Made by a program: the position numbers and the translations under genes. Below, in pieces: positions 35,688 through 43,991 of a stretch of 64,000 bases of DNA (position 1 is the stretch's first letter; each line of letters begins with the position of its first letter). Below the pieces are notes generated by a model. It saw only the letters and a program-made list of their open reading frames with translations, was not told where the DNA came from and ran no database searches. The stretch is from NCBI GenBank assembly GCA_012719125.1, contig JAAYAY010000237.1, positions 1 to 64,000 of the forward strand, given 5' to 3'. Origin of the DNA: Planctomycetaceae bacterium (lineage in GTDB: Bacteria > Planctomycetota > Planctomycetia > Pirellulales > Thermoguttaceae).

Positions 35688-36035
35688 TCACATTGCCCGA
35701 ACTGCTAAGACGACGAGCAGGACTATCATGAGCACAAAGACCAAGAGAACGAGCGCGTCACCCACGAAGACCAGCTTAGTCTCTGCCCGGCTATACAACC
35801 GACTCAACCATTGTGGACGCCACCAGATGTAGAGGATCAAGAGTATGTAAAAGGGCACCAAGGCGTCGAGCAGCACCGTCAACACACCACGCAGAATCGG
35901 GTCTTGCGTGAGTTGGACACCAACCATAAACAGAAGGGCCAACAGGACGCCAACAACCAGCAGAATGACAGAGTATCCAAGCTTCTGAAAGACATTGAGT
36001 TTCGTATTCAATTCCTGCAAGCGATGACGCGGCAT
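35688..36035 (-). CDS. Small hypothetical membrane protein
   Basis: ATG 36035 gives 115 residues starting MPRHRLQELNTKLNVFQKLG with three membrane helices (about 20-40, 50-72 and 90-113: SVILLVVGVLLALLFMVG; VLTVLLDALVPFYILLILYI; VFVGDALVLLVFVLMIVLLV). A basic patch (RPQWLSRLYSRAETK) lies between helices two and three. I do not recognise a family. It sits between the SDR gene and deoC, all on the minus strand. Confidence 0.55.
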   Translation of the reverse strand: MPRHRLQELNTKLNVFQKLGYSVILLVVGVLLALLFMVGVQLTQDPILRGVLTVLLDALVPFYILLILYIWWRPQWLSRLYSRAETKLVFVGDALVLLVFVLMIVLLVVLAVRAM

Positions 36036-36087
36036 GAAACTACCCGTGTTTGAGCACCGTTCCTGCGAGTTGCGGCACACTGCCTTC

Positions 36088-36864
36088 TCAGTGCATCTCT
36101 CTCCCGCCCGTAATATTGATCGCCTGGCCCGTCATGTAGTCGGCACGGGCGGACGCCAGGTAGCAGGTCATGTTGACGACGTCGTCGATGCGAGCGAGTC
36201 GGCCGAGGGGGACCTTGGCGGTGAACTTCCTCACGACCTCCTCGATCGGCAGGTTCATGGTCTTCACGTAGTTGCTGGAGACGTTGCTCCAAACGCCCGT
36301 CGCCTCCGTAATGCCGGGGCAAACGCAGTTGACGCGGATCTTGTCGCCCGCCAGTTCGAAAGCCAGGGCCTGGGTCAGGCCGATGATCGCGGCCTTGGCG
36401 GCCGAATAGGGCGCCATCAGGGCCGAGCCCGTCTTGCCTGACTTGCTGGAGAAGTTGACGACGCTGCCGCCGCCGTTCCGCTTCATGATCGGCACGACCT
36501 CCTTGATGAACAGGAACGTGCCCTTGCAGTTGACGTCGAAGACGAAATCCCAGGTGCCTTCTTCGATGTTTTCGATCTTCCCGCCGTCGCCGACCGTGCC
36601 GGCCACGTTGACGAGCACGTCGATCCGGCCGCCGAACGCCGCCGTGGCCGCCTCGACGACTTTCTTGACCTGGCCGTGATCCGTCACATCGGCCGCCAGG
36701 CTTTGGCAGGCTTCGCCCACCTCTGCACAGATCGCGTCGAGGGATTCCTGTTTCAGATCAGTAATGAAAACCTTGGCGCCTTCTTCGACCAAACGTCCGG
36801 CAATTCCCTTGCCGATCGATCCGGCAGCCCCGGTCACCAACGCAACTTGATTCTCGAATTCCAC
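36088..36864 (-). CDS. Short-chain dehydrogenase/reductase
   Basis: I prefer GTG 36864, where GGAGAG lies 8 nt upstream and the reading gives the normal SDR start VEFENQVALVTGAAGSIGKG (258 residues); ATG 36882 would add six residues. The cofactor motif TGAAGSIG is at 11-18, the NVAGT strand near 86-90, and the catalytic triad S140, Y153, K157 lies in FSSKSGKTGSALMAPYSAAK. The C-terminus has the family PLGRLARIDDVVN stretch. Substrate is unknown; neighbours suggest a sugar or polyol. Confidence 0.9.
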   Translation of the reverse strand: MEFENQVALVTGAAGSIGKGIAGRLVEEGAKVFITDLKQESLDAICAEVGEACQSLAADVTDHGQVKKVVEAATAAFGGRIDVLVNVAGTVGDGGKIENIEEGTWDFVFDVNCKGTFLFIKEVVPIMKRNGGGSVVNFSSKSGKTGSALMAPYSAAKAAIIGLTQALAFELAGDKIRVNCVCPGITEATGVWSNVSSNYVKTMNLPIEEVVRKFTAKVPLGRLARIDDVVNMTCYLASARADYMTGQAINITGGREMH

Positions 36865-37252
36865 GTAAGAGCTCTCCGCCATGTAGGGTGGGCCAGAGTG
36901 GACCAACACGGTTCCGGTTCTATCGTCAACGGCGATCAATCTGCGAGAAAGGTGACCGATCTGCTCGGCAACGGCGGCCCACCATCGTGCGTTCCCCATG
37001 CCCATCCGCTTGCATCGAACCAGTCAACGAGAGAAATACCAATGTCTCCTCCGGCGGGCACCGCAACATGATTTCACCCTATGTGTTTGAGTCAATCAAT
37101 CGGGGCAACGCCAGCAATGCAAACGATTCGAAATGGGCACCGTGACATGGTGGGCCGCCGCTTGCGTGACCGTCTTGGCACGTCTTGCCGACGAATGAGT
37201 TCTTCCGTTCGGCAAGGGCGTCAAGGAGTTGGTCGCTTTGGCCCACCCTACG
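36865..37252. other. Non-coding region bounded by a 12-bp inverted repeat
   Basis: GTAGGGTGGGCC at 36883-36894 is exactly reverse-complemented by GGCCCACCCTAC at 37240-37251, bracketing almost the whole gap between the SDR start and the stop of the isomerase-like gene. TAGGGTGGGCC-type ends recur in many planctomycete intergenic regions in my experience, so this may be a short non-autonomous repeat. Other scraps of dyad symmetry (GGCAAGACGTGCC near 37175-37190) are present. No gene is visible. Confidence 0.45.
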
Positions 37253-37942
37253 CTAGCTGTTGAGGAAGAAATCGTTCAGCTTCTCATCGGCATGGCGGAC
37301 ACCGGAGTTGGTGTGCACGTTGGCGACCTCGGTGACAATGGCGCCTTCAGGTCCGCCGTACTGCCAATGCTCGCTGCCGACCTTGGCCAGGGGCACGAAC
37401 ATGCCGGGCGTCGCCAGCACGTCATGCCGGGTCTCCGCGGTCCCGCCGCAGTGGATCTCCGGAATGACGATCTCATCCGGCAGATTGGGCTCCCCGATCC
37501 CGACGATGTGGGAAGCGCCCCATCGAACCAGCCAGCCTTCGCGTTTGGCCGGATTGCCTTCCCCCTCCACGTGCCAATGCTCCGGAAGCATCTGGCCGGG
37601 CAGCAGGAAGATATCCATCATCATGTAACGGTCTTCGACGTTGTTGATGAAGATGTAGGCGGCCAGGCCGAGCTTGGCGAACTGACCGGTCCCGTAGTCC
37701 GACACCCAGAGGCCCTCTCGCATGCCCGGGAAGATCGGATACCCGTGGTGCCTGCAAAGAGCCTCGACCGCGTCTTTGCCCTTCTCCACGTCGAACTTGC
37801 CGTCAGCGCCGTAGAACTGAGCGTTGTCGAACATGAGTTTTCCTTTCGCGGAACAGCAAGTCTCGGCCGCCCGGGCGGCACCGCCCAGTGCTGCCAGTCC
37901 GGCTGCGGCGCCGGCCGTTTTCAGAAGAGTGCGTCTGTCCAT
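37253..37942 (-). CDS. Exported cupin, D-lyxose-isomerase-like
   Basis: ATG 37942 gives 229 residues. The N-terminus MDRRTLLKTAGAAAGLAALG has a twin-arginine-like RRTLLK signal. The mature domain has the order of motifs seen in D-lyxose ketol-isomerases: WVSDYGTGQFAKLGLAAY, then PEHWHVE with putative metal ligands H122 and H124, E135 in KREGWLV, and H192 in GSEHWQYGG. This suggests a metal-dependent cupin acting on a sugar, but a signal peptide is unusual for an isomerase and the call is only by similarity of motif order. Confidence 0.65.
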   Translation of the reverse strand: MDRRTLLKTAGAAAGLAALGGAARAAETCCSAKGKLMFDNAQFYGADGKFDVEKGKDAVEALCRHHGYPIFPGMREGLWVSDYGTGQFAKLGLAAYIFINNVEDRYMMMDIFLLPGQMLPEHWHVEGEGNPAKREGWLVRWGASHIVGIGEPNLPDEIVIPEIHCGGTAETRHDVLATPGMFVPLAKVGSEHWQYGGPEGAIVTEVANVHTNSGVRHADEKLNDFFLNS

Positions 37943-38331
37943 TTGGGGCCCTTCGCTGGTCTCAAGGGTGATCTGCTGGTGAAAACTCGCGACAAGCTGA
38001 CATTCTATTGATGTTTGCACAGGGAATGAACGGTCTGTCGGGCGATTTGCACCGTCGGCACGCGGAATATGAGCGAAATGCAGGCCCGGTGACCCGGAGA
38101 GCCCAGCCGGCTGAGACGCTCCCGATTCGATAAAAGGCGAATCCCAGAACTGTCGTCATTATGACTCAACTGCGATGCAAGAATGACGACACCAGGGATG
38201 GCCTGTTACAGCTATCGTCTTGATGTAACGCGTTTTTTGGATTGCACTTATGGCATTCCCTGATCCTTTGGCACGCCAAACGCTTTGAGGAAAGTCAAAA
38301 CCTCACTTCCTCCCCCGCAAAGGAATGATCC
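37943..38331. other. Divergent intergenic region with a 10-bp hairpin
   Basis: No reading frame looks real in the 389 bases between the isomerase-like gene and the exported hypothetical. TGTCGTCATT (38151-38160) pairs with AATGACGACA (38182-38191) around a 21-base loop. The AAAGGAATGATCC stretch at the right end is the ribosome-binding region of the next gene. Promoters for both flanking genes should lie here, but I find no good hexamer pair. Confidence 0.4.
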
Positions 38332-39258
38332 ATGAGACCCGACACAAACGCCTGCCGCCGAAGTCGTGCTGCCTTCGCCTGCTCCACCCCGCTCCTGTTG
38401 GTTGCCATCGTCCTGATCACGGCTGATTCCGATCCGGGCCAAGCTCAAGAACCGTGGGGAGTGCGAACCAGCACGCCGCGCTCGGTTTCTGCCGGATCGT
38501 TGTGGCTCGCGCCTACCGTGGTTCAGGGGCTACGCTCCGACCGCTACTATTCGCTGGTCGTCACCGGGTCGGTCAAGCTTGGCGAGGAGCACTACGGCAA
38601 CTACTACAAGGGCTACTACGGCGACGCCGGCTACCGCTGGGAATCGACCTCGATGGATCTGGACTACCCGACTCAGCCCCCGCAACGTTCCGGCGTAGTG
38701 GCCACGAGTCTCACCAACGGTTTGACCGAACAAAGCTATCGGCGAAACCACGTCTACACCACGGGCTGGTTCATTCCCACAAGCAGCACGATGACCATTC
38801 AATTGGCCGTCCGTCCTTCACGCGATAACAACGGGCAGATCCGCTTCGGGCTGGTCGAACTCCATCCCGACGCCAACCCAAACGACTACACCTTCAACTC
38901 GACTTCTGCCACCTGGCAATACAACGGCGATTTCCTGGGCCAGCCAACTCAAGGAGTCCGTCAGGATTCCATCTGGGACGTCATCGTAGGCCCTGCGCCG
39001 CAGAACCCTTGGGACAACGGAAACACCGGCCTGTTCGGCAGCAGCACGCTCCCACCGCTGTTCAACGAGCCCTCGGGCGTTTGCGTCGACACGCACACTT
39101 CCATGTTCCCGGAAGGCAGTTCCGGCATCGGCCCCGCCGACGTCAACGTGGGACCCGGCTTCGACTCGGCCGTGCGACCCGGCAGTCCTGCGGGGACGAA
39201 CCGCGGCAACGCGATCAATCTGCTCGACCAGATCGCGCCCCCCGTACGCTACTACTGA
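38332..39258 (+). CDS. Exported hypothetical protein
   Basis: ATG 38332 follows AAAGGAATGATCC. The 308-residue protein has a signal sequence (hydrophobic stretch LLLVAIVLITADS, cleavage near residue 38) and a mature part rich in Tyr, Gly, Ser and Asn, with EEHYGNYYKGYYGDAGYRW near 85-105 and IQLAVRPSRDNNGQIRFGLV. There are few charges and no repeated unit, pointing to an extracellular beta-sandwich-like fold. I do not recognise a family. A separate downstream gene is on the other strand. Confidence 0.6.
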   Translation: MRPDTNACRRSRAAFACSTPLLLVAIVLITADSDPGQAQEPWGVRTSTPRSVSAGSLWLAPTVVQGLRSDRYYSLVVTGSVKLGEEHYGNYYKGYYGDAGYRWESTSMDLDYPTQPPQRSGVVATSLTNGLTEQSYRRNHVYTTGWFIPTSSTMTIQLAVRPSRDNNGQIRFGLVELHPDANPNDYTFNSTSATWQYNGDFLGQPTQGVRQDSIWDVIVGPAPQNPWDNGNTGLFGSSTLPPLFNEPSGVCVDTHTSMFPEGSSGIGPADVNVGPGFDSAVRPGSPAGTNRGNAINLLDQIAPPVRYY

Positions 39259-39264
39259 ACCCAG

Positions 39265-39315
39265 AGCAGGGCAAGCCCGCTACCCAGCCTTCACAAACAT
39301 GCGCACCAAGCGCAC
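39265..39315. repeat. Dispersed repeat, copy 1 (GGGCAAGCCCGC type)
   Basis: The stretch reads GGGCAAGCCCGC, then CCC, TTCACAAACATGCGCACCA and GCGCAC. A diverged second copy lies at 55645-55698 on the same strand, and the palindromic repeat at 34812-34892 shares the GGGGCAAGCCCCGC core and a nearby CACCTTCACAA. It follows the stop of the exported hypothetical gene. Confidence 0.55.
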
Positions 39316-39342
39316 AAGTCCAGCGCAAAGACCCCAAAAGCC

Positions 39343-39774
39343 TCACCGGCTGACAGACGCACCCGAGACCACCAATGTTTCAGGTGCGTCGGTTCGTTGC
39401 TCCAAGGGCTGAAAGGCTCGTCTTCCTGTGACAGCCAGCCCCACCATCAACGCAAGTCCCAGCGGCAATGCGCTGAGCAACCAGAGGACTGCTACCGCCC
39501 ACAATACAGAATGAAGCCACGGAGTGCGATACTTGCAGACCAATACGGCAATCGCCATGGCAACGAAACCAACGCAGGAGACGGCAAGCCCGACCACTGT
39601 GCCCATCAAGGCTGATAAAACCACAGGTGCAAGAGCGCTGGGGTCCGTGCCGCTCGATTGGGCGACGTCGGCGAAGGTCTGGATCATCAAGACAACGGTC
39701 ACAGCAGGTCCCGCGAGCAGCCCCAACTGAAGAACCGAGCCCCAGATCGCCAATTGTCTTCCCAGACGGTACAT
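39343..39774 (-). CDS. Small membrane protein downstream of the histidine kinase
   Basis: ATG 39774 is preceded by GGGAGAGGA on the minus strand and gives 143 residues starting MYRLGRQLAIWGSVLQLGLL. Three membrane helices are visible: about 7-30, 45-75 (VVLSALMGTVVGLAVSCVGF) and 85-113 (VLWAVAVLWLLSALPLGLAL). The layout resembles a short MotA/TolQ/ExbB-type protein but lacks enough length for that family. It begins 23 nt after the kinase stop, so the two are probably one operon. Confidence 0.55.
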   Translation of the reverse strand: MYRLGRQLAIWGSVLQLGLLAGPAVTVVLMIQTFADVAQSSGTDPSALAPVVLSALMGTVVGLAVSCVGFVAMAIAVLVCKYRTPWLHSVLWAVAVLWLLSALPLGLALMVGLAVTGRRAFQPLEQRTDAPETLVVSGASVSR

Positions 39775-39797
39775 TTCGTCCTCTCCCAGGCAGCAAT

Positions 39798-40970
39798 TCA
39801 CGCCGGGTACTGTTTCGGCACCTCGATCCAGAACGTCGTCCCTTCCCCCTCGACGCTCTCGAAATCGACGCGGCCCAGCAGGTAGCGCTCCCCGATAAGT
39901 TTCATGCTGTGCGTGCCGATCCCTCGCCCCGTGACCGCCTTGGTGCTGAAGGACCGCAGGAAGACCTGCCGCTGAACGTTTTCCGCCATGACCTCTTCGT
40001 TATGAACCGAAATCCCTACGGCCTGCCCGCAATCGCGGCAACTGAGCGTGACCTTGCGGCCGGGCCCGGTCGCTTCCAGGGCGTTGCGCAGCATGTTGCC
40101 GATCACCCGGGCGAGCAGCGTTCGGTCGGTGGTCAGCTTCCCCTCCCAGACTTCGCCGAGAACGACTTCGGCGTTCCCGTTCTCCGCGGTTCGATGAAGA
40201 TCCTGCAAGTGCCGCAGGAACTCTCCCGTTTGAATCTCGCCGGTGGATACCCTGAGGTCGCCCGCCTCGGCGAGCATCAACTCCCGCTGCGAGCGGATCT
40301 CGTCGCTCAATTCGTCGAGGTATTTCTCCAGTGCCCCGACCTCTTCGGGAACAAGCGTCCCCTTGGCGGCCTTGCTGGCGATCACCTGGAAATGCGTCTT
40401 GAGGCCCACAATCGTGTTCATCACGTCGTGGAAGAACACCCGGGTGAGCACCGCCAGCCGGCTGCGATCGCCGATATCCTCCAGCGCGACGAGCGTGAGC
40501 GGCTCCCCGTGAATCTCCACGGGGGTCGCCGTGACGCGCAGTTCCAACGCGCAGCCGGGAGACGTGGCATCCAACCGCAGGCGGCAGTCTCCCGTCACGG
40601 TCTTGCCCGTGTTCTGGGATTGGAGCAGGGTTCGGACCGCTCCACAGTCGATGCACGGCTTGGCGGTGCCGCAGCCGTCGGGACCGCGGGCCGCGTGGAC
40701 GCAGCCGATGATCTCGCCCGGCCGGTAGCCGATCAGCTCGTCTTCCGTCCGTTCGACGAGATGCAGCAACGAGGAGTTGACCGTCACCACCTGCCGCTGC
40801 TGGTTAAGCACGAACACCCAGGACGGCATCGCGTCGAGCATGGCACGCAGCGTCGCGTCGCAGTTGACCGCACCGCGTTTCTGCCGGAGATCCCGCTGGG
40901 ATTCACGGCCGGCAGGGGCAAAGAACGTATCGGGACCTTTCGAGGAACCGCCGGTAGCGCCAAGGACCAT
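39798..40970 (-). CDS. Sensor histidine kinase with Cys-rich PAS domain
   Basis: Start uncertain; ATG 40970 gives 390 residues and 41039 would add 23. A PAS domain spans about 35-165 and includes C90, H92, C100, C106 and C109 in GCVHAARGPDGCGTAKPC-IDCG, a metal- or redox-site-like cluster. The phosphoacceptor is H181 in FFHDVMNTIVGL; the ATPase domain has the N-box NMLRNALEA (292-300) and GRGIGTHSMKLIG (348-360). No membrane helix precedes the PAS domain, so it is cytosolic and may sense redox state or a small ligand. No response regulator is adjacent; the downstream gene is a small membrane protein. Confidence 0.8.
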   Translation of the reverse strand: MVLGATGGSSKGPDTFFAPAGRESQRDLRQKRGAVNCDATLRAMLDAMPSWVFVLNQQRQVVTVNSSLLHLVERTEDELIGYRPGEIIGCVHAARGPDGCGTAKPCIDCGAVRTLLQSQNTGKTVTGDCRLRLDATSPGCALELRVTATPVEIHGEPLTLVALEDIGDRSRLAVLTRVFFHDVMNTIVGLKTHFQVIASKAAKGTLVPEEVGALEKYLDELSDEIRSQRELMLAEAGDLRVSTGEIQTGEFLRHLQDLHRTAENGNAEVVLGEVWEGKLTTDRTLLARVIGNMLRNALEATGPGRKVTLSCRDCGQAVGISVHNEEVMAENVQRQVFLRSFSTKAVTGRGIGTHSMKLIGERYLLGRVDFESVEGEGTTFWIEVPKQYPA

Positions 40971-41168
40971 AGGGAGACGTTTCCCGTTGTGTGAAGGAAG
41001 CCAGGTGCCGCTGCACTTCCCTAGTCTATTCGCCGACAATGCGAAATCGAATCCCGATTAGCCTAGCCTATTGGGGGGGGCTGGCTCAAGATCCAACTCG
41101 AAATAGGGCTCCTATTGAGCCTGAGAAAAGCAATGCAACGAGGCCGAGCAGCACACAACTACGCGGGG

Positions 41169-41713
41169 TCAAGGGGTTCGATCCTTGGAGAGTCTCGCCA
41201 AGGCATGTGCCGCGAGCGTGCAGCAGTGCAAATCGATACACTTCATATCGACAACCTGGCGGAAGTGCTTCTTGGCCTCTTCCGGCTGGCCGTCGAGTTC
41301 GAGGATGCAACCGAATACGTAGCCGTACTCGCTCCGGTAGCGACGGCTGTGCCGCCTGCCGGCGGAGCGATGAAGGCACGCGCGGAGGCCGTTTCTGAAG
41401 TTCCCCGATGGCAGTCTTCTCTGTCTCATGATGGTCACAACCGCTTGACAAAGGACCATTTAGGCGCGTCGGCAACAAGAGACGAGGCACCGGTACTCCG
41501 CGGTGAGGATGGAACCTACGCTTGTACCGGATGAACCTCAGTTTTGTCGGCTTGTCGCCCCATCGAAGGGTCCATGGGGCCTTCGGCGACAGATCAACGG
41601 TGAGCGGGCCGTGAAAATGAGCCTCCTTGGCATTGTCCGGGATGAGCAAGTAAGCGCCGCCCCCCGCCGAGCAGGACCAGCAGTACCGAAACGGCCACTA
41701 TCCATTTCTTCAT
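41169..41713 (-). pseudogene. Frameshifted gene for an anchored protein with a TPR-like end
   Basis: From ATG 41713 the frame reads MKKWIVAVSVLLVLLGGG, an N-terminal anchor, then breaks at the run of six C's at 41660-41665. The next frame continues AYLLIPDNAKEAHFHGPLTV and ends in basic sequence; a third frame then carries YGYVFGCILELDGQPEEAKK and HFRQVVDMK, a helical repeat-like stretch that stops at 41169. The three pieces read sensibly only if two indels are assumed, so this is either a degraded gene or one with sequencing errors in a homopolymer. Confidence 0.4.
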
Positions 41714-41761
41714 GATACAGACTCGGCTTCGGTCGTTGTTCCACCTTCATCGTTATACAGC

Positions 41762-42475
41762 CTAACGGACAGGTTCCGCAACAATGCCTTCAATCCATCC
41801 CGGCCTCGTTGAATACCTCCTGACGACGCGCATCCCTGCCTGTTCGATCTCGTGGGCGAGGCCGCTACGCTGAAGATCCCGTGTGGTGGCAGACTCCGGG
41901 TTTCCTGGTAACCATCCGAACCACCACAGCCAGGGAACGAAACGCGACAGCCGACTGGATAGTGGCGAGTGTTCCACGGCGATTACCCGACCACTTGAGC
42001 GACACACGCGAGCGGCTTCTTGAAGGATCGAGATTCTCAATTGTCGGGGCATCTCGTGCAGAGCAAGCGTGATGAGCACCCGATCGAAGGTTTCTGGTGC
42101 GAAGCCGATGTCCGCAGCATTGCCGACACGATAGTCCACCAGACCCGTACGATCTTTCCGCCTCGCTGTTGCGATCTGGCCCGAGCCAAGGTCAATCGCC
42201 GTCACGCGTGCCGACGGCGTCGCCCGGATCAAAGCACGCTCGGTCGTCCCCGTTCCGCAACAGAGCGAGAGTACGTCGTGGTCAGGTTCCACACCGAACC
42301 AGTCGACAAACTCCCTGCGGCAGGTCCTTTCTCCACCGAGCGGCAGGAAACACCACCACGCCATGAGGTCATAGAACGGTCCTGAGATGCCATACCAAAT
42401 CTCTTCCGTCCTGCTGACGTAGCCAGAATCACGAATACTCGGCGACGGTGGACGTGCGGAATCTCGATCGGGCAT
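41762..42475 (-). CDS. Class I SAM-dependent methyltransferase
   Basis: ATG 42475 gives 237 residues starting MPDRDSARPPSPSIRDSGYV. The SAM-binding motif I is VLSLCCGTGTTERAL, motif II is VTAIDLGSGQI, then NAADIGFAPETFDRVLITLA, typical of UbiE/menaquinone-type methyltransferases; a HEMPRQ segment follows. A hydrophobic Trp-rich stretch (SRFVPWLWWFGWLPG) near 185-200 may bind a lipid-like or quinone-like acceptor. The substrate is not evident. It starts 32 nt after the stop of the ceramidase-like gene. Confidence 0.85.
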   Translation of the reverse strand: MPDRDSARPPSPSIRDSGYVSRTEEIWYGISGPFYDLMAWWCFLPLGGERTCRREFVDWFGVEPDHDVLSLCCGTGTTERALIRATPSARVTAIDLGSGQIATARRKDRTGLVDYRVGNAADIGFAPETFDRVLITLALHEMPRQLRISILQEAARVCRSSGRVIAVEHSPLSSRLSRFVPWLWWFGWLPGNPESATTRDLQRSGLAHEIEQAGMRVVRRYSTRPGWIEGIVAEPVR

Positions 42476-42507
42476 CTTCGCTCCACCTGGACTTTCCAAC
42501 GGCAACT

Positions 42508-43890
42508 CTACCCTGCCACCTCCTTGAGCAACCTGATCGCCGCGGCCGTCATCTCCCGCCCCGCAGTCGGCTGGTAGGGCGGCAAGTCGACGATCTTGGG
42601 CACCACGATCGCCGAATACTCGCCGGCCTCGTAAGCCTTGGGATCGGGCACGTAACCGATCGAACCGTCGGCACAACCGACCACCAGCGTGTCCTTGAAC
42701 GGCGAATCGCGGCGGATTGCCAGCCCGTAGAAGCTGTAAAGTTCGCCCGGGTGAAACAGCATTCCCACCGGCCCGAGCCGGATCGCCCCAAGCGTGATCG
42801 GCAGCGACTTGACGTCGCGATCGCGGTGCTCGTTGCCGGCATACCAATCCGCGGCAAAACCGGCGTCGACCCACGGCCCCGATGCGCACTTGCTCGGGTC
42901 GCGGCGGTACTCGTCAATCCACTGCTCGAACCGCTCCATATCGAAAGGAACGTTGAAGGGTGCACTCCGGGCGCGCAGACAGTCGACCGTTACGGGGGCG
43001 GCCTCGGTAATCGCCCGCTTCAGAGCGGGAGTGACGGCCGCCACCGTTTGCCGGATCTCGCCCCGCCAGTCGCTGCCGTCGCCCGGGTTCACGTCGCCGA
43101 GGTGCCCCTGAAGGAGCGACGGGCGCAGGCCCAGTTCCTTGTGGATCTCCCTCGCCACCTCGCCCGGCCAATCGGGGCCCGCCTGTTCATCGGCGTAGCA
43201 GACCACGTGGGCCGAGAAATGATACCACACCAGGTCCGGCTTCCTGCCCGCCCGGCGAAAGACCAGGGCGTGGAGCATCGTGTCGAGCCAGCGCTCGGCG
43301 TCGGTCGACTCGGGACCGAACTCGGCGTCGGTGCGCGTAGCGCCCTGCTTCACCGTGCGGTTGTGACTGCCGCCCGTCGCCCGGCACTTGCCCAGCGACA
43401 GTTCGGCCGGCGCCAGATCGGCCTGGGCCGCGACAATCGCCTCCACCGTGCGCTGCTCCACCGTGGCCATGTACTCCTGAGACATCCCGCCCCATTGCCG
43501 GAGCGTGAGGAAAGTCGGCATGCTGTGATCGTGCGTGGCGACCAAGTGGATGTTCTCGGCCGGGATTCCCGTGCGGCCCGCGGCCGACTGCTGAATCCGC
43601 ACCGTCATTTCATGACTCACACCCAGCACGTCGAGCGAACAGATCGCCGCCTGCGTCGGGCCGAAGGCCAGTACCAGCGCCCGCACCTCCGCCGGCTGGC
43701 GAATCCCTTTGACCCGTCGCTCCTGCCCGGGCGGCTTGTGGAAGCCGGCCAACTCGATGCCCAAAGGCGGCGTGATATCGGCCACGCCCTCGCCCGCCCG
43801 CAGGCCCTCCGCGGCCGCTCCCCTGGCCGAGGTTGTTCCAAGAACCGCCATTCCGCCGACCATCGCCGAGAGAAACTGTCGTCGCTGCAT
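42508..43890 (-). CDS. Exported neutral-ceramidase-domain protein
   Basis: ATG 43890 (GGAGACAGGC upstream) gives 460 residues. MQRRQFLSAMVGGMAVLGTT is a Tat-like signal. The mature start RAGEGVADITPPLGIELAGF and the VATHDHSMP motif mark the neutral/alkaline non-lysosomal ceramidase N-terminal domain, with zinc-site histidines in THDHS. The protein is much shorter than true ceramidases (about 650 or more residues) and lacks their C-terminal domain, a form common in planctomycetes with unknown substrate, possibly an amide-linked lipid or sugar. Confidence 0.82.
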   Translation of the reverse strand: MQRRQFLSAMVGGMAVLGTTSARGAAAEGLRAGEGVADITPPLGIELAGFHKPPGQERRVKGIRQPAEVRALVLAFGPTQAAICSLDVLGVSHEMTVRIQQSAAGRTGIPAENIHLVATHDHSMPTFLTLRQWGGMSQEYMATVEQRTVEAIVAAQADLAPAELSLGKCRATGGSHNRTVKQGATRTDAEFGPESTDAERWLDTMLHALVFRRAGRKPDLVWYHFSAHVVCYADEQAGPDWPGEVAREIHKELGLRPSLLQGHLGDVNPGDGSDWRGEIRQTVAAVTPALKRAITEAAPVTVDCLRARSAPFNVPFDMERFEQWIDEYRRDPSKCASGPWVDAGFAADWYAGNEHRDRDVKSLPITLGAIRLGPVGMLFHPGELYSFYGLAIRRDSPFKDTLVVGCADGSIGYVPDPKAYEAGEYSAIVVPKIVDLPPYQPTAGREMTAAAIRLLKEVAG

Positions 43891-43991
43891 GTGCCTGTCT
43901 CCACAAACCTGGGATTCCTTCTCGTGAAACCTCCAACATAGTACCACAAGGTGCCCCCGGATTTCCAACGTAAACCAAGGCAGATCCCAGT

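Noticed and set aside
41169-41199. GGTTCGATCC tRNA-like T-loop
   Set aside because: The bases around it do not form an acceptor stem, D-arm or anticodon arm, and the T-stem would need an extra base in the loop.
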